A DNA stretch of 64,000 nt, taken from the NCBI GenBank assembly GCA_049724395.1, contig JAUGWO010000140.1, positions 124,001 to 188,000 of the forward strand. Reading direction: 5' to 3'. Shown here in pieces: positions 1 to 13,084 of this stretch. This stretch comes from Spongospora subterranea f. sp. subterranea (Eukaryota > Endomyxa: Phytomyxea > Phytomyxea > Plasmodiophorida). The notes under the pieces were generated by a model that searched no databases, was not told the DNA's origin, and was given only the letters and a program-made list of their open reading frames with translations. The position numbers were made by a program, and so were the translations under genes. The stretch's first letter is position 1, and each line of letters starts with the position of its first letter.

Positions 1-960
1 ATTTTCGTGATTGCGCATTTTGGCGATCGATAATGTTCAATACGAGTTGCAAGAAATCGAAGGTTTCCCTCTGCCCCTGAAAAGCGTTTCGATTTCAGTT
101 AACTATCCGAAAAGGATTGTTAGTTCGGCCTCATCTGTATCGACTGGAGTTTCACAGCGGCGTCGTAGATTCTGTGCTAATGCAGGTGCCGTATAGTTCG
201 CGTCGTGTTGAACGTGATCAAAAACTTGATATTTGTCTGGTTTGCGTTTTTCGGATTCCAGACAGATTATGGATGATTAAAACAGTTCGCTTAGACGCTC
301 TGTCACTCGCCATCGACACTCAGCACCGCCCGCAACGCTTTGAATTGAGATTGGAGATCTCCCCAGCCGTCAATTCAACGTTGAATTGACGGCTGGAATA
401 ACTCATCGTACGAAATCACCGTTCATCATGTGGAATGGCGGAGTGGTGAAGTACAGGATCAACAACATTTGAGTTGACCCCCATTGTTCCTATCAGTCCA
501 TCGCCTGATGAATCAGGCTGGACGTGTATTCAGATCCATAACCTGGATGGGCATATTCTGCCTTTTCATCTCTGATGTTCCAGTCCTCATTATAAAGAGC
601 ATGTGTGATTTATTTCGTTTTTCATGGCGGAATCTGCCGCAGTAATCGGATCCCCTAAGTAGTTCATTGAGGAAATCAAATGCAACCAACACTGGTTCCC
701 AGATAGGGCTTAATCGATAATGATAGAATATTTGGTGTAGAAAGAGACGCTGGATCGTAGCGATGAATGATTTTATAGACCTCCATCGCTGATTTCCGTT
801 TCGGGTCGTGATTGGCGACGCAACGCAACCCTCATCCGCCAGACATGTTCTGATGGTGAGGATCGTGAAATCGGTTCACGACAGAATTACCATGGTGTAC
901 CTGATGATTAAAGGACCGGAAGATAACTGAATTGTTCATCAGAAAACCGCATTTGCGTCA
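1..960 (+). other. Unresolved segment, perhaps 5' exons of the next gene
   Basis: Open, protein-like stretches lie on the plus strand at about 11-110, 117-389 and 450-575, but I could not connect them with convincing splice sites. The piece at 130-389 reads like a beta-strand-rich domain (for example YRLEFHSGVVDSVLMQVPY). They point the same way as the helical-repeat gene starting near 961 and may be its upstream exons; the gene may begin outside the window. From about 580 to 960 I see only short broken frames. I recognise no family. Confidence 0.3.
363..396. repeat. Perfect 34-bp palindrome
   Basis: The 17 bases starting CCAGCCGTCAATTC are followed without spacer by their exact reverse complement, giving a 34-bp perfect inverted repeat. 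Symmetry stops at both ends. It overlaps the end of an open frame. It could form a cruciform or RNA hairpin, or bind a dimeric protein; nothing nearby decides which. Confidence 0.9.
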
Positions 961-3382
961 AAAAATATTGGAAGGTGATGCAATGGAGGTCGAACGAATT
1001 GACGGGTACACGAGGGTCGATCTGTGAATCTGATTATCGCTCAGGTTTGATTCACAGATGGATGGTCTATTTCTCGTGGATTTCGAACTGCGTGAGGAGA
1101 TCGGCGAGGAATGCAACGCCACCCAATCGGCGTCGTTGATGCTGTATTCGGGGATGGAAGCGCACGAGCTGCAGAACATGTTGGCGGCCGTGTTCGCCAT
1201 ACCGAATCCCACAGCCATTGCCGGTAAATTCGTGCACGATTCTCACGATCATCGTGTGCGACTCATCTGACATCGCTCCTCTGGACAGCTATTCAGGTTC
1301 AGCCCGAAGGCCACGTGATCCCGTTGTCGTTCCTAAGCCTGAACCCCTCCGCGTTTTCGTCATCGGACAAGTACCAGACGCTTCAGTTGCTGATCACGAG
1401 GGCGCCGCCTAGAACTGACCATCAATTATCGTTCACGAAGTTGGCCCGACCCCATGCCGGAGCCTCATTATCAGCCGACGCCGGATACGGGACGTATCAC
1501 GCAATCGGCAGCGACGGAATCGTCGCTGATGGCGTTCCTATCGAGTTTGGTCAGTTCACCCGTACCGTTGATCAACGCCGCCGAACAGATCGCGCTGAAA
1601 GCCAGAGTGGAATGCGACGATCGCGAGGTAAATGGCGCCATTTCCTCATTGGTTTCACCCCCATCAAAACAAAAAACGTCGTGACCAGATATTCAATTGG
1701 TACGACTCCTATCAACAAGAGGGGGATATGCTCCTGTTTGTGCGACGCCTTCTCATCGCCGCCCAGAATGACCTGTCGTCGTTGCCGCCCCCGTGTCTCG
1801 AGTTGACCTTGGCCCGTATCTGGATTCTGAAGGAGATGTCGCTGATCAGCCAAGAGGTGGGTCTTCCGTGATCGACCTGTAAAGGTTCTGAACGCCATCG
1901 GGTTCAGGAATGTTTGGCGTTGCAAGATCTAGCACGAGATCAGGATTCGTTGGTCGTCACTGTGTTCGCCATATATGGCGGAAACGATGTCGATGAAAGG
2001 GTTTTGGCAGCAAAGCTACTGGATGCAGCTGTGAGACTCTTCCCAATATAAAATGTTTTGTGATGAGAGCTGATGATCGATTTCTGCAGAGATCGTCGAA
2101 TTTGGTGGAAAGCGATTTCGAGCGAGACAGGCAACGATTACTGAAATTTCGCCTGCAGACGATTCGCGATCTGTTCGACGCAGAACTTCTTGACGATAGC
2201 GAAGCGGAGGCGATCGAGCTGGCCATCGCTCAAACGCATCCCGTGATTGAACAGGTCGGGCGCGTGTCGACAGCAGATCCGCCCGCGCGAGTTTGATTGA
2301 CAGATTCAAAACAGGCGTTCACTGAGTTCGCGTTAACTGGTGATTCGGGGAAGTTGGCCCAAACCATCACCGGCGATCTGAATCAAGGTAATGGAGTTGA
2401 GAATAAGGAGCGGGGGACTGATGATTTGTGGGTACTCGCAATGGCAGATAAGGTCGAGGACAGCGAGACGACGGATTGGTTGGTCGCTCGCCTGACAGAC
2501 ACGCATGGGTTATCGGATCATTGGGCCAGATCGCTCAAACAGCTCATAGGTGACAACAGCTTTGGGGGATCGCCCGATCTTCCATTGTGTAGGCGTCCAG
2601 GCTGGGAACTGATCTGTCGGTTGTGTCAGCTGAAGGAGACGAGGTGGTCATGGCCGCCATCGAAGCGTTCAATCACGACGGGGATTGGGCAGAATTGATT
2701 GAGACGCTCGATGCCGTGCTGATTCACAACTCTGCTGAGAGAAAGCATTCGATCAGGGCGGCGAATGATCAACTTCACGACAAGGTCATCTTTCGGAAAA
2801 ATCCCAGAAACTATGATTCGTTATCTGATTAATTGGCAGGTATCGCCACTAACCTCAAAAGAGCGCCGTCATCTGTGCCAGCTGACAGACGACCTGTACA
2901 AAGAGGCGCGAGTTGATGATTCCCATTGGGCGTCGTTGAAGGCGTTGGTTCTTCGTAAAGATCCGATCGCTGAGGCAGCGTATTCCGTATATGGGTACGC
3001 TAAATAGCGAAAAGAGGAAGTCGTTACAATGTTGAGAGTGATCGTTTTGTAGAATATGTAATGATTGGGAAGATTTCATCGATACCGCACAACGTTTGGC
3101 CTGTCGAACACACGCGAGACCATCACATGTCGGAAGAGGGCCAACATATGAACACATTCTCAACAAGTAAGAACAGCGATCCTATCACCCCTTCCAATGC
3201 TAACCGGATGGAATATCAGTCTGGTGTCCTCGGGAAAGATTGGCCCGGCAACAGCTGATAGGATAATGACGGCAGCCAAGGGCCAGGACGATAGCGTCAT
3301 GGCGATCATCGAGCAATACGATTCCGATGCGAATGTTCAAGAGCTAACCGATAACTTTGTTGAGATGGGCAAGTCAATATGA
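961..3382 (+). CDS. All-helical repeat protein, about 52-residue degenerate repeats (partial 5')
   Basis: Family not recognised. Eleven exons can be placed with GT-AG introns of 41-80 nt: 961-1015, 1058-1231, 1297-1627, 1689-1856, 1908-2030, 2090-2254, 2315-2549, 2630-2784, 2840-2994, 3053-3166 and 3220-3382 (stop). Splice phases agree throughout, except that the third exon carries one surplus base near 1390. From about 1900 onward the protein is built from repeated helical modules of about 52 residues. The recurring core resembles hydrophobic-x3-A-x3-Y-x4-D-W-x-E-L-I-x-T-L. Instances are VMAAIEAFNHDGDWAELIET, AEAAYSVYGICNDWEDFIDT, VMAIIEQYDSDANVQELTDN and VIEQAFTEFALTGDSGKLAQ. The N-terminal third is different and unidentified. 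Such repeats usually make a scaffold, but that is inference. The true start is unknown and may lie upstream. Confidence 0.7.
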
Positions 3383-3456
3383 TCAGTACCAATAATACTA
3401 TAGTACACATGTCTTTTAAGGGAATGGACGAGCGAGTGTAATGAATAAACATGAAT

Positions 3457-6400
3457 TCAGAATACAGTGCCATCACTGCGAATATGAATTGGAGGGGAAC
3501 CATCCTTTCGTTTCTGTGCAGCAATGATCCGCCCGGCTCGCCATGTGCCACCTTCCAACACTTTCGGGAGTGAGAGGGTTGATGCATCCAGCGACAGTTT
3601 CTATACGCGCGATATCACCAACTCCACCCCACTTCACGGGTACCACCAAATACCTTTCGTATGCCTTCGGCAACCATATCAATCAAGCAGATAGTGCATG
3701 CGCGCCACTCGACCACCAGTTCTGAACCAACATCGAAATAATTTCCAAGAGATGATGGATTTCGGGGTGTTAACACGCCAGTGTCGATGAATAATCCGCC
3801 ATTACGGTACTCGGCCAATCCAGTAACCAGATGCATGTCGTCAATCTATAAAAAGGTCGTGTTACAAAAATCATGAACTGCTGTGATACAACTTTCTTAT
3901 TTACCTGAATCCCGTTATCAATCAACGGTTCCATAATGGAAAGAAGTAGCCATTGAGACAATTTATGGAAGGGAACCAGATCGCTTCCCGGCTGACTCGT
4001 TTTCAAGGGATTATAAGACCATACGTCCCCACGGCGAACGCCAGACAACGTCGTTGGCCAAACCGGCTGCAATCCCTCAATGACGGCACGCCTAGTGTGG
4101 GTAAGTGACAGAAGAAACAAGGAACAAGAGACATTTACCAAAGAACACGAATTGAAACACGATTGTTTTCATTAACATGCCTACGAACATAATCGACAAT
4201 ATTCCCTGAATTGCACCTGCTTGTAAAACGGCATTGACCGACAGCCAATACAGTCGGTTACCTGGCCTGCAAATTTCAGACCCAAAAAATTCTGGCGACA
4301 TCTCGAGGGCGTCAGCAAGGCGATGCAATATACCAAGTCGGCCTTGAAAAAATTGAAAATCCACAAGCAACAAAAACATAGTATAATGAACCTTTGACAC
4401 CAACCAGAGGATTGGTTTTGGATACTTGAAACCCTTTCAGTATCATAGAAATATCAAAATTCTTCAATGCAAGCGAATTTACTCGATGGAAAACAGCCTA
4501 TATAAGTGTTAGCGATATATTAGTAGGACAAAATAGCGATGAAGTAAAACCTTGTCACTTGAAAATTCTCCAGCAGTAAACATATCAAGAACAGCAATCG
4601 CCAATCCTTCAGACCGGAACTGCACGGCCGAATTAAAAAAGCTTCACACCATGACATTGAGCTACGAGTTAATTACCCTAACGTTCCCATCAGCATCGAC
4701 ATATTTCCAATCATTGCCGGCACCGGCATCCAATAATGATGCCACAGTAACAAGGTCGACTAGTCGACGCGTTTTTTCCCATGGATCGCAAGGCCAACGA
4801 TCTAGAATTCAAACTAGTGATTGAGATTTTCAATAAATAGTTTGTTGCAATATTACTGCTCATTTGAGTCGCTAAATTCACGTTGTCGACGACAAAATGT
4901 CTCATACGGCCATGACAAGGAATGTCCAGTTTCGGGTATTGCTCCTTGATAGATGCCACGACAGCGTCTATTGCCTTTTGTAACGCTCCTAAAAACGAGA
5001 ACGACTAAGCTGACGGTACCGATATTGCCGCGTCCATACCTATATCAAGTGAGAAATGGACAAGCTCTCCTCGAAGTCCCAGATCAAATACCCTTTGACA
5101 GCGTTCCCGCACAGCTTCAAGTGTATGAATCTCTGCACTGATATCGACCTTACTGATCATATCGGTGTGATATCCCGCCGAGACTTTAGCCATAATTTCA
5201 ATCTGATACGAGTTATGAAAAAAAACAATTCAAAAGCGGTTTAGCGTACTTGCGCTGATTCTGGCACAAGATCGTCTGGAATTGAAATCCTCTGCATGAC
5301 CTCAATTCCAGCTGATCGAATTGCATCATATTTTTCGCTGGACATCGACAGCAGCCAATCAATGCGGGTAATTCCAAGCCATACCAATATGTCAGGCATA
5401 AGCTCTTGGAACCTTACAAACGGTCAAAAAGTGTAGATCGTTTGCAAATTGAAAACATACCTCGCATCGCGGACACCAGCTATCGATTCGGTTTGCATAA
5501 AGTAAGTTTCTGCACGGTCACCGCCATCTTGGCGCTTGCGAGCGTTATATACCCGAAATTTCGTACCTAAGCTGCTTCAAAAAGCCGACCTTTTTTGAGG
5601 ACAAATACTATCTTACACTCTCCTAGAGCACGGCCCTCTTTGCGAAAATAAGCAACAATTCCGACCCCTCCGCGTTGGGCACATTCGACGGCACCCTAAA
5701 ATATGTTGAGAAGCCGGTATATCGATGCAGAAACCGTCAATTTTTACCTGGATGGCGAAAATCAAATACGGCCTACACGTGCAAATGTCGGTGCCAAACA
5801 CATCACTTCCGTTACATTCATCATGGACGCGGACGGCAACCTGAAATCTATGATAAGCGAGGAAAATGGTCTAAGGAATCTGAATACCTCTGTACGCGGA
5901 TCCGCTAGCTTATTGAGATCACCAAAAAAATAAACAGTGACGCCGCCAATAGGAACCAGGTACGTTTTGAGCTGCACGATACCAGTTCAACGATAAAACT
6001 GGGGAGCCATGCATTTCAAATACGTACGCTTGTATCTTGGATATGCTCGCTTTGAGTATACCTATGCAACTTCTCCCGAATTGTAGCTTCGTCTAGATTC
6101 AGGCGCGCCGATATTCCAGGGATATTCCACACGTGATCAACGGCACACTTAATAATGTTGATACCACCATCATCGTTTACGACGACGCCATCTCGCGTTA
6201 ATCCTGATACTCTCCGTAAGCTACTTTGGTTTTACAGCCAGCTACAGCCGATCAATTGCACCTTTCAGCTCCTCCACATACATTGTCGCGGTGGTTGCAG
6301 CAATCGTCGGCCTTTGCGACCACATTCCCCAAGGGTCAATTGATACAATTTTTTCCCAGTTCTTTTGAACATTGGGATTCTTCAAATGGGCGTCCAATGA

Positions 6401-6702
6401 ATCAATATAGTATCTGGACGGTATGTTAAGCAAAGCAAACGGTTTCAGCTGATCTTACTCATCCTTAGTACGAGTCATATGGATTGCTGCTAAATCATTC
6501 CCAGATTTAGCTTCTGCCAAGGCATGGTAAGGAGAATTTGCGCCTCCAAAGAATCTAGAGCAATTCAAGGTTTAACATGGAACTTGAAGCTGAAAGCCTG
6601 ATAATAATAGTACCCAATAAAGCGCCCAGCCTGAAGGTCGGCATGAAGATCAGAGGCCGTAAAGGACGGGTCAAACAGCGAGTTCTTTTTGGTTTGAGAC
6701 AT
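3457..6702 (-). CDS. Fused URC1 (GTP cyclohydrolase II-like) - URC4 (DUF1688) uracil catabolism protein
   Basis: The start MSQTKKNSLFDPSFTASDL (ATG 6702-6700) opens a URC1/GTP_CH_N-like domain containing IVSIDPWG and RPTIA. It continues into a GTP-cyclohydrolase-II-like core with the zinc site C-x10-C-x-C (VHDECNGSDVFG then ICTC, about 5778-5818) and CAQRGGVGIVAYFRKEGRAL near 5640. Without a stop the protein passes into DUF1688/URC4: LEAVRERCQ, HGRMRHF, SLLDAGAGNDWKY, LVPFHKLSQWLL, YRNGGLFIDTGVL, ELVVEWRA, VLEGGTWRAGR, ending SDGTVF at 3457. The junction is solid: one exon (about 5052-5203) holds both the URC1 tail (IEIMAKVSAGYHTD) and the URC4 head, and the introns on both sides keep phase. 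URC1 and URC4 are separate genes in the yeast Urc pathway, which degrades uracil to 3-hydroxypropionate. One intron near 4850-4890 does not phase cleanly. The N-terminus is shorter than in typical URC1. Confidence 0.9.
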
Positions 6703-7200
6703 TTCAAAGGCAATCGGCCTCATTGAATTATGAATTATTAACCGCTATTAGCACCGGCTTAAAATGGTGCGCTCACTTACGGTACAGTGGGAGGTACTAA
6801 CGGATGACTGTGATAGAGCAGGATAGAGCGTCAGGCCCTCACACCGCCTCACTCTACCAGTGTACAGACAGATATTGTCCAGACTCTGTCGCCCAGATAT
6901 TGACCCTCACTGTGACGGACTGTAACCCACTGAGTCTGAGCATCTCCCCACCGGTTGGCTCGTCATTTCGGTAAATGTCCGGGAGTTACCGACGCCGTCA
7001 TTGTTTTGCCGAGACGGCACCCGCACCCCCGCACCGGTTGATCGGGGAAAGGTAAAATATCTGTCGTCATTCACGCAACTCAATGCTCGCATCCGGCAAC
7101 GAAGGTTAGAGCTAATTTCATCGGATACAGACGACCTGCTGGTCAGTGATGAAATCATATTCGATTCTGATTCGGAAATCGAAGGCGAGAGCGACCGTCC
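6703..7200. other. Intergenic region, no gene seen
   Basis: This stretch lies between the start of the URC1-URC4 gene and the decayed Harbinger transposase. No conserved coding run is visible. It should hold the URC promoter and perhaps the unrecognised left end of the transposon; I could not find terminal inverted repeats or a target-site duplication. Confidence 0.4.
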
Positions 7201-7209
7201 TGGCGGTTC

Positions 7210-8344
7210 TAAACTGGAAAGTTGTCGAATTACAACCGTCAGCGACAATTGTATGCAAAAATGCTGCACCACGAATTTCACTGAAAACCCCACCTATTCT
7301 GCTATGAAATTTTCGTCGCAGGTTCAGAATGCGAATAGCATTGTTTTTTAAGATTGTTGAGGATGTCGTCTCACATGATGAGTATTTCCGTCGAAAACGC
7401 GACTGTACTGGTCTATTGGGATTTACACTCATTCAGAAATGTCTGCTGCAGTTCGACTGCTGGCCTCTGGTGTATCAGCTGACGAAATGGACGACCGTAG
7501 CAGAATCAACCATGCTGGAAACCCTTCGTAGGCTGTAACGCTGTCAAAGAAATATGTGGTGAACGTCATCTAAACGAAACCGATTTGCAGCAGTTGCATG
7601 GAGCCATAGTATGGCCAGAAACGCTAGGGTCTATCGATTGTACCCACTGGTCGTGGAAAAACTGCCCTAAAACATGGGCTGGACAATATTCAGTGACAGC
7701 CGCATTGAAATAGTCATCCATAATATTGAGCTGAAATCAGGCAAACAAGGGCATGCGACAATCGTGTTGAAAGCCATCTACGATAAATTTGGGCGTATCT
7801 GGCATTGGTTCTTCGGATGCCGGGTGCAAACAACGATATCAATATATTGGAGAGTTCCACGCTCAAAACATTGATTGGGCAGGTCCTCGAGTGAAATATA
7901 CAGTAAAACGGCAATTTATACGAGATGGGATATTGGTTGGCGGATGGGATATATCCTGAATATGCTTGCTTTGTCAAAACGATCCCCTCGTCCGGTTGGA
8001 AAACAAGATAAAGGATTCTGTAAAACATTCAAAGACGACGGATAGACGTGGAAGGATGCTTTGGCATTTTACAGTGACGATGGCATATAAAAACCAATTC
8101 ATCCAAGCTATGGGATCCTTACTCCATAAATTGACAGCAGAAGACGAGCTAGATGTGGAAGGTCTAGTGCCCGAAAGCGGAGATGCTCCCGGATAACGGC
8201 ATCATCGTTTCACCCGTTGGAGAAAGAGTTTTTGATCCGTTGCTGTTCGCAGGGCGATTCGTACGAAGTCTGCAAAATCAGCCTCCCCATCGTCAACTGC
8301 GAGCAAATCTGACTCAGCACATGTGGCACTTCTTCATGGTTTGA
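7210..8344 (+). pseudogene. Harbinger DDE transposase remnant
   Basis: Conserved blocks in order: NPTYSAMKF, RRRFRMRIALFFKIVEDVVS, RKRDCTGLLGFTLIQKC, LASGVSADEMDD, ESTMLETLRRL, ETLGSIDCTHWSWKNC with PKTWAGQY, GHATIVLKAIYDKFGRIWHW, MPGANNDINILESSTL, YWLADGIYPEYACFVKTIP, and a C-terminal LRANLTQHMWHF. CTHW and MPGANNDINIL are characteristic of plant-transposon-type DDE transposases (PF04827-like). The blocks fall in different frames: one extra base near 7310, a shift near 7490, stops around 7710-7740 (possibly an intron) and one missing base near 7820. It overlaps nothing else and ends about 40 bp from the end of the antisense Myb-like gene. Confidence 0.8.
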
Positions 8345-9233
8345 GTCAACCTTGAGGCGAGCCTCCAGAATCGTTTGCTCACGCTTCAGACTGCGAAACC
8401 ATTAAGCTTGTTAGCCAGCTAGAAAACTTTCGCCATGGAAAGAACTATGGCGTCCATTTCTTCGAGTACAGTAGCTCGTTTTTACGTGGCGACTCAGCTA
8501 GAGCTTTGTTGCTATGTTCCCGCTTGAGCTCAAAAGCTGCCTCAGCTATATTGAGTTTTTGCGGCTGCAAAACGTTGGCTTTCTTGTGTTGCCAGATGGG
8601 CGAACCTGTGTAGTTGGTGTACTTGACAGGTCACTGCCTTCCAAACCGACCTGGTTCGCTTTGACGTTGGCGTTCGACGATCGACGAACACCCTGTCCAT
8701 TTGGGCTTGTGCCATTGAACTGCCAACAAATGCAGCAGTTTGAATGGTCAGTTCCTTCCCAGTCGCTCGATATATTCCTCAATAAAAATAATTATTGGCT
8801 TCCATTGAAATATCTGATATTTGAATTCAGTTCAGTAGTGCATGCAGTCGGACTATGGATTCTTCACATGAATGATGGAATCAGTACAATCAGAATTTAT
8901 ATAAATTTCTTGGAGAAGAATCACAGTATATTTTCAAAGAAAAATCAAGATTATCATGTTCAGAAAAATCCAGATGACTCCACAGGTTTTGCTTTGTTGT
9001 ACGCTGCACAGAACTTGTTAACGGAAATCTGCAAATTATCCCGCCAAGGCATTTGAATGCTGGCAGCTTGACGACAGTGTTCGGCATGACCGTCATTCAC
9101 CATCGTTTTGTTAAACGCTGTGATTGTCTTTGCCCACAAAATCGCGCCAGGCATGGCGCAAGGCCACTTGGTCATCCTGGGTAAAGTTCTTCGAACGAAC
9201 CTTTACCACGCCGGATTCAGGGACGATGAGGTT
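8345..9233 (-). pseudogene. Harbinger Myb/SANT-like accessory protein remnant
   Basis: Reading on minus from 9233, after a plausible ctag acceptor, VRSKNFTQDDQVALRHAWRD matches the Myb/SANT-like start (R-x-x-NF-T-x-x-D-x-x-L-x-x-AW) of Harbinger accessory proteins. It is followed by VNKFCAAYNKAKPVESSG, then, near 8720-8480, a charged coiled coil (KLNIAEAAFELKREHSNKAL, EEMDAIVLSMAKVF, LKREQTILEARLKVD). These pieces lie in different frames and I could not phase them all with introns, so I call it broken. In Harbinger elements this protein helps recruit the transposase to the ends. Any upstream exon on 9240-9700 is uncertain. Confidence 0.6.
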
Positions 9234-9239
9234 CTAGTT

Positions 9240-9824
9240 CCATGACGAATTGCTGTCAGATTGTGGTCCGGACCGACCGGTATATGCAGTATCTGGCAGC
9301 GCGGCCTTCGGCACGAGAGTTCACCGAACCTGGTGGTATCGAGCCGGTGAAGATGCTCCCATTAGCTCGCCGACAACCCCCTGTACTCACAGACGAGGCC
9401 CGGTCTGCGAGCGAGGGGAACCCGGGTCCAAAATCGTCGACTTTCGTGAATACGGCAATTTCGTTCCCCTCAAACACCATGGCAGATAAACAAGATCCCG
9501 AGTTGATCACCACACCCGGCCAGGGTAAGGTCGTTTTCGACGCCCTTCGACACAAATGCAGGCAAGGATTGTGTATCGCCATCTCGGCTACATGAGAATT
9601 ATTTATAATAATACTCGTGAGTACCGGTGCACATACTGTTAACGGGTCACCAGTTAGACTGCGGCCGCCCGCTTTCTCGGCGTAACATTGATAATAGACC
9701 GTTAATGCGCAGTCCGCAGTTTCACAATGCGCAAGGTATCTCCTGCGCACTGTGTACAGTACTCACAATTCGTCAATAAGACATTCGCTCATTGTCTTAT
9801 TTTGCCCGTCGAACTTCCATTAGC
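9240..9824. other. Region upstream of helicase gene, no assigned gene
   Basis: A 164-codon open frame on minus (9256-9750) and shorter plus frames exist, but none resembles a known family. The minus frame contains a good splice donor (gtgagt at about 9394), so it may include a 5' exon of the Myb-like gene. The right end of the transposon and the promoter of the helicase gene should both lie here. No inverted repeats were recognised. Confidence 0.3.
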
Positions 9825-12227
<2,403 letters not shown>

Positions 12228-12667
12228 GGTTTTCCTATACTTATCCATCGTCGAGTTTATAAAATGCTATTAGTCCGATCAGTTCCTCCCCAATCTTGTG
12301 CGCTTTCAGTATGTTCCACAGACTCACGATTCGTGTAGCTTTATTCAGAGTCGTTCAAAGTTGGTGTTTCAATGACGTTCATGTGCCAAACCAATCCGTT
12401 CAGGCAGTGCAAAATCAAGCAGCTAACACCCTTCACTGTCGCTAGAACTGATATAACTCAGCTTGGACGAATCGACAGTTATGTACTTTTGCTAGGATGA
12501 AAAAAGTGGACATTATCAACGGTAACGAGATAACATTGAAAGAAAAATGGGCATTCAAAGCTTAAATGAAAGAAAGGCCAAACGGGCGTGGCTCTGGTTC
12601 ACTTGCAGCGAATTACAGAGCTTTTATGATCAATCCAATACAGTACTCAATTTGGCTTCAAAAGTTT
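12228..12667. other. Convergent 3' intergenic region
   Basis: This lies between the 3' ends of the helicase gene (plus) and EMC5 (minus). I see no coding signal, RNA gene or repeat; it should contain both 3' UTRs and polyadenylation signals. Confidence 0.5.
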
Positions 12668-13084
12668 TTATTTACGTATTTTCCTATCACGACAGTTGAA
12701 ATGCATAAACTCGGGTCTAGTATTAATCTCATCCAACGTCTTTGCGGCTTGGATCTGGACAGCATTGATCTGTTTGAATCGTCCGAATCGATAAACACTG
12801 CAGGATATGCAAACCGCTAGTGCTAGCCCACTTTCGGCGATGATCTGTTGGACCAAAATATCGATCAGAATTGACAGAGGATGTTTCTGCGATGGTTGGA
12901 CTGACATCCCAAGGAAGAGAAGTTGAGTTAGAATGTGATAATTTAACCCAGTGCTGATCTACGCGAACCATTCTCAGAGGTGACGATCGCTGGGAAATGG
13001 AACGACCCTACACTGAACCGCCGACAGGATCGCATGGAGCTGTATCAGGCCCGATACCCCCAATACGATCGACGACAGATCCAT
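12668..13084 (-). CDS. EMC5: ER membrane protein complex subunit 5 (MMgT family)
   Basis: Two exons: 13084-13012 and 12900-12668, with a 111-nt GT-AG intron that restores phase. The 101-residue protein matches EMC5/MMGT1 in length and layout. An N-terminal hydrophobic helix (MDLSSIVLGVSGLIQLHAIL) is followed by a short loop, a second hydrophobic helix (LSILIDILVQQIIAESGLAL), then the cytosolic tail motif GRFKQINAVQIQAAKTLDEI with NTRPEFMHFNCRDRK. This corresponds to G-x-F-K-x(2)-[DN]-A ... F-x-x-x-R-x-x-P-x-F in the family. EMC5 is a core subunit of the ER insertase for tail-anchored and multipass proteins. The neighbouring RRP41 is divergent about 620 bp away. Confidence 0.85.

Larger units (their letters stand above)
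7200..9233. mobile_element. PIF/Harbinger-type DNA transposon, two genes, decayed
   Basis: The element holds the two genes typical of PIF/Harbinger transposons in convergent orientation: a DDE transposase of the plant-transposon type on plus (about 7210-8344) and a Myb/SANT-like accessory protein on minus (about 9233-8345). The bounds given are those of the coding remnants; the real ends with terminal inverted repeats must lie outside and were not identified. Both genes are interrupted, so the copy looks inactive, though the protein sequence is still easily readable, suggesting a fairly recent insertion. Confidence 0.75.

Noticed and set aside
1572-1925. 117-codon minus frame
   Set aside because: Overlaps three phased exons of the helical-repeat gene on plus; no motif.
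8514-9056. 180-codon plus frame over the Harbinger accessory gene
   Set aside because: No known domain; the minus strand carries the recognisable Myb-like and coiled-coil segments.
9256-9750. 164-codon minus frame upstream of the helicase gene
   Set aside because: No family resemblance. It might include a first exon of the Myb-like gene, but I could not phase it, so it is not listed as a gene.
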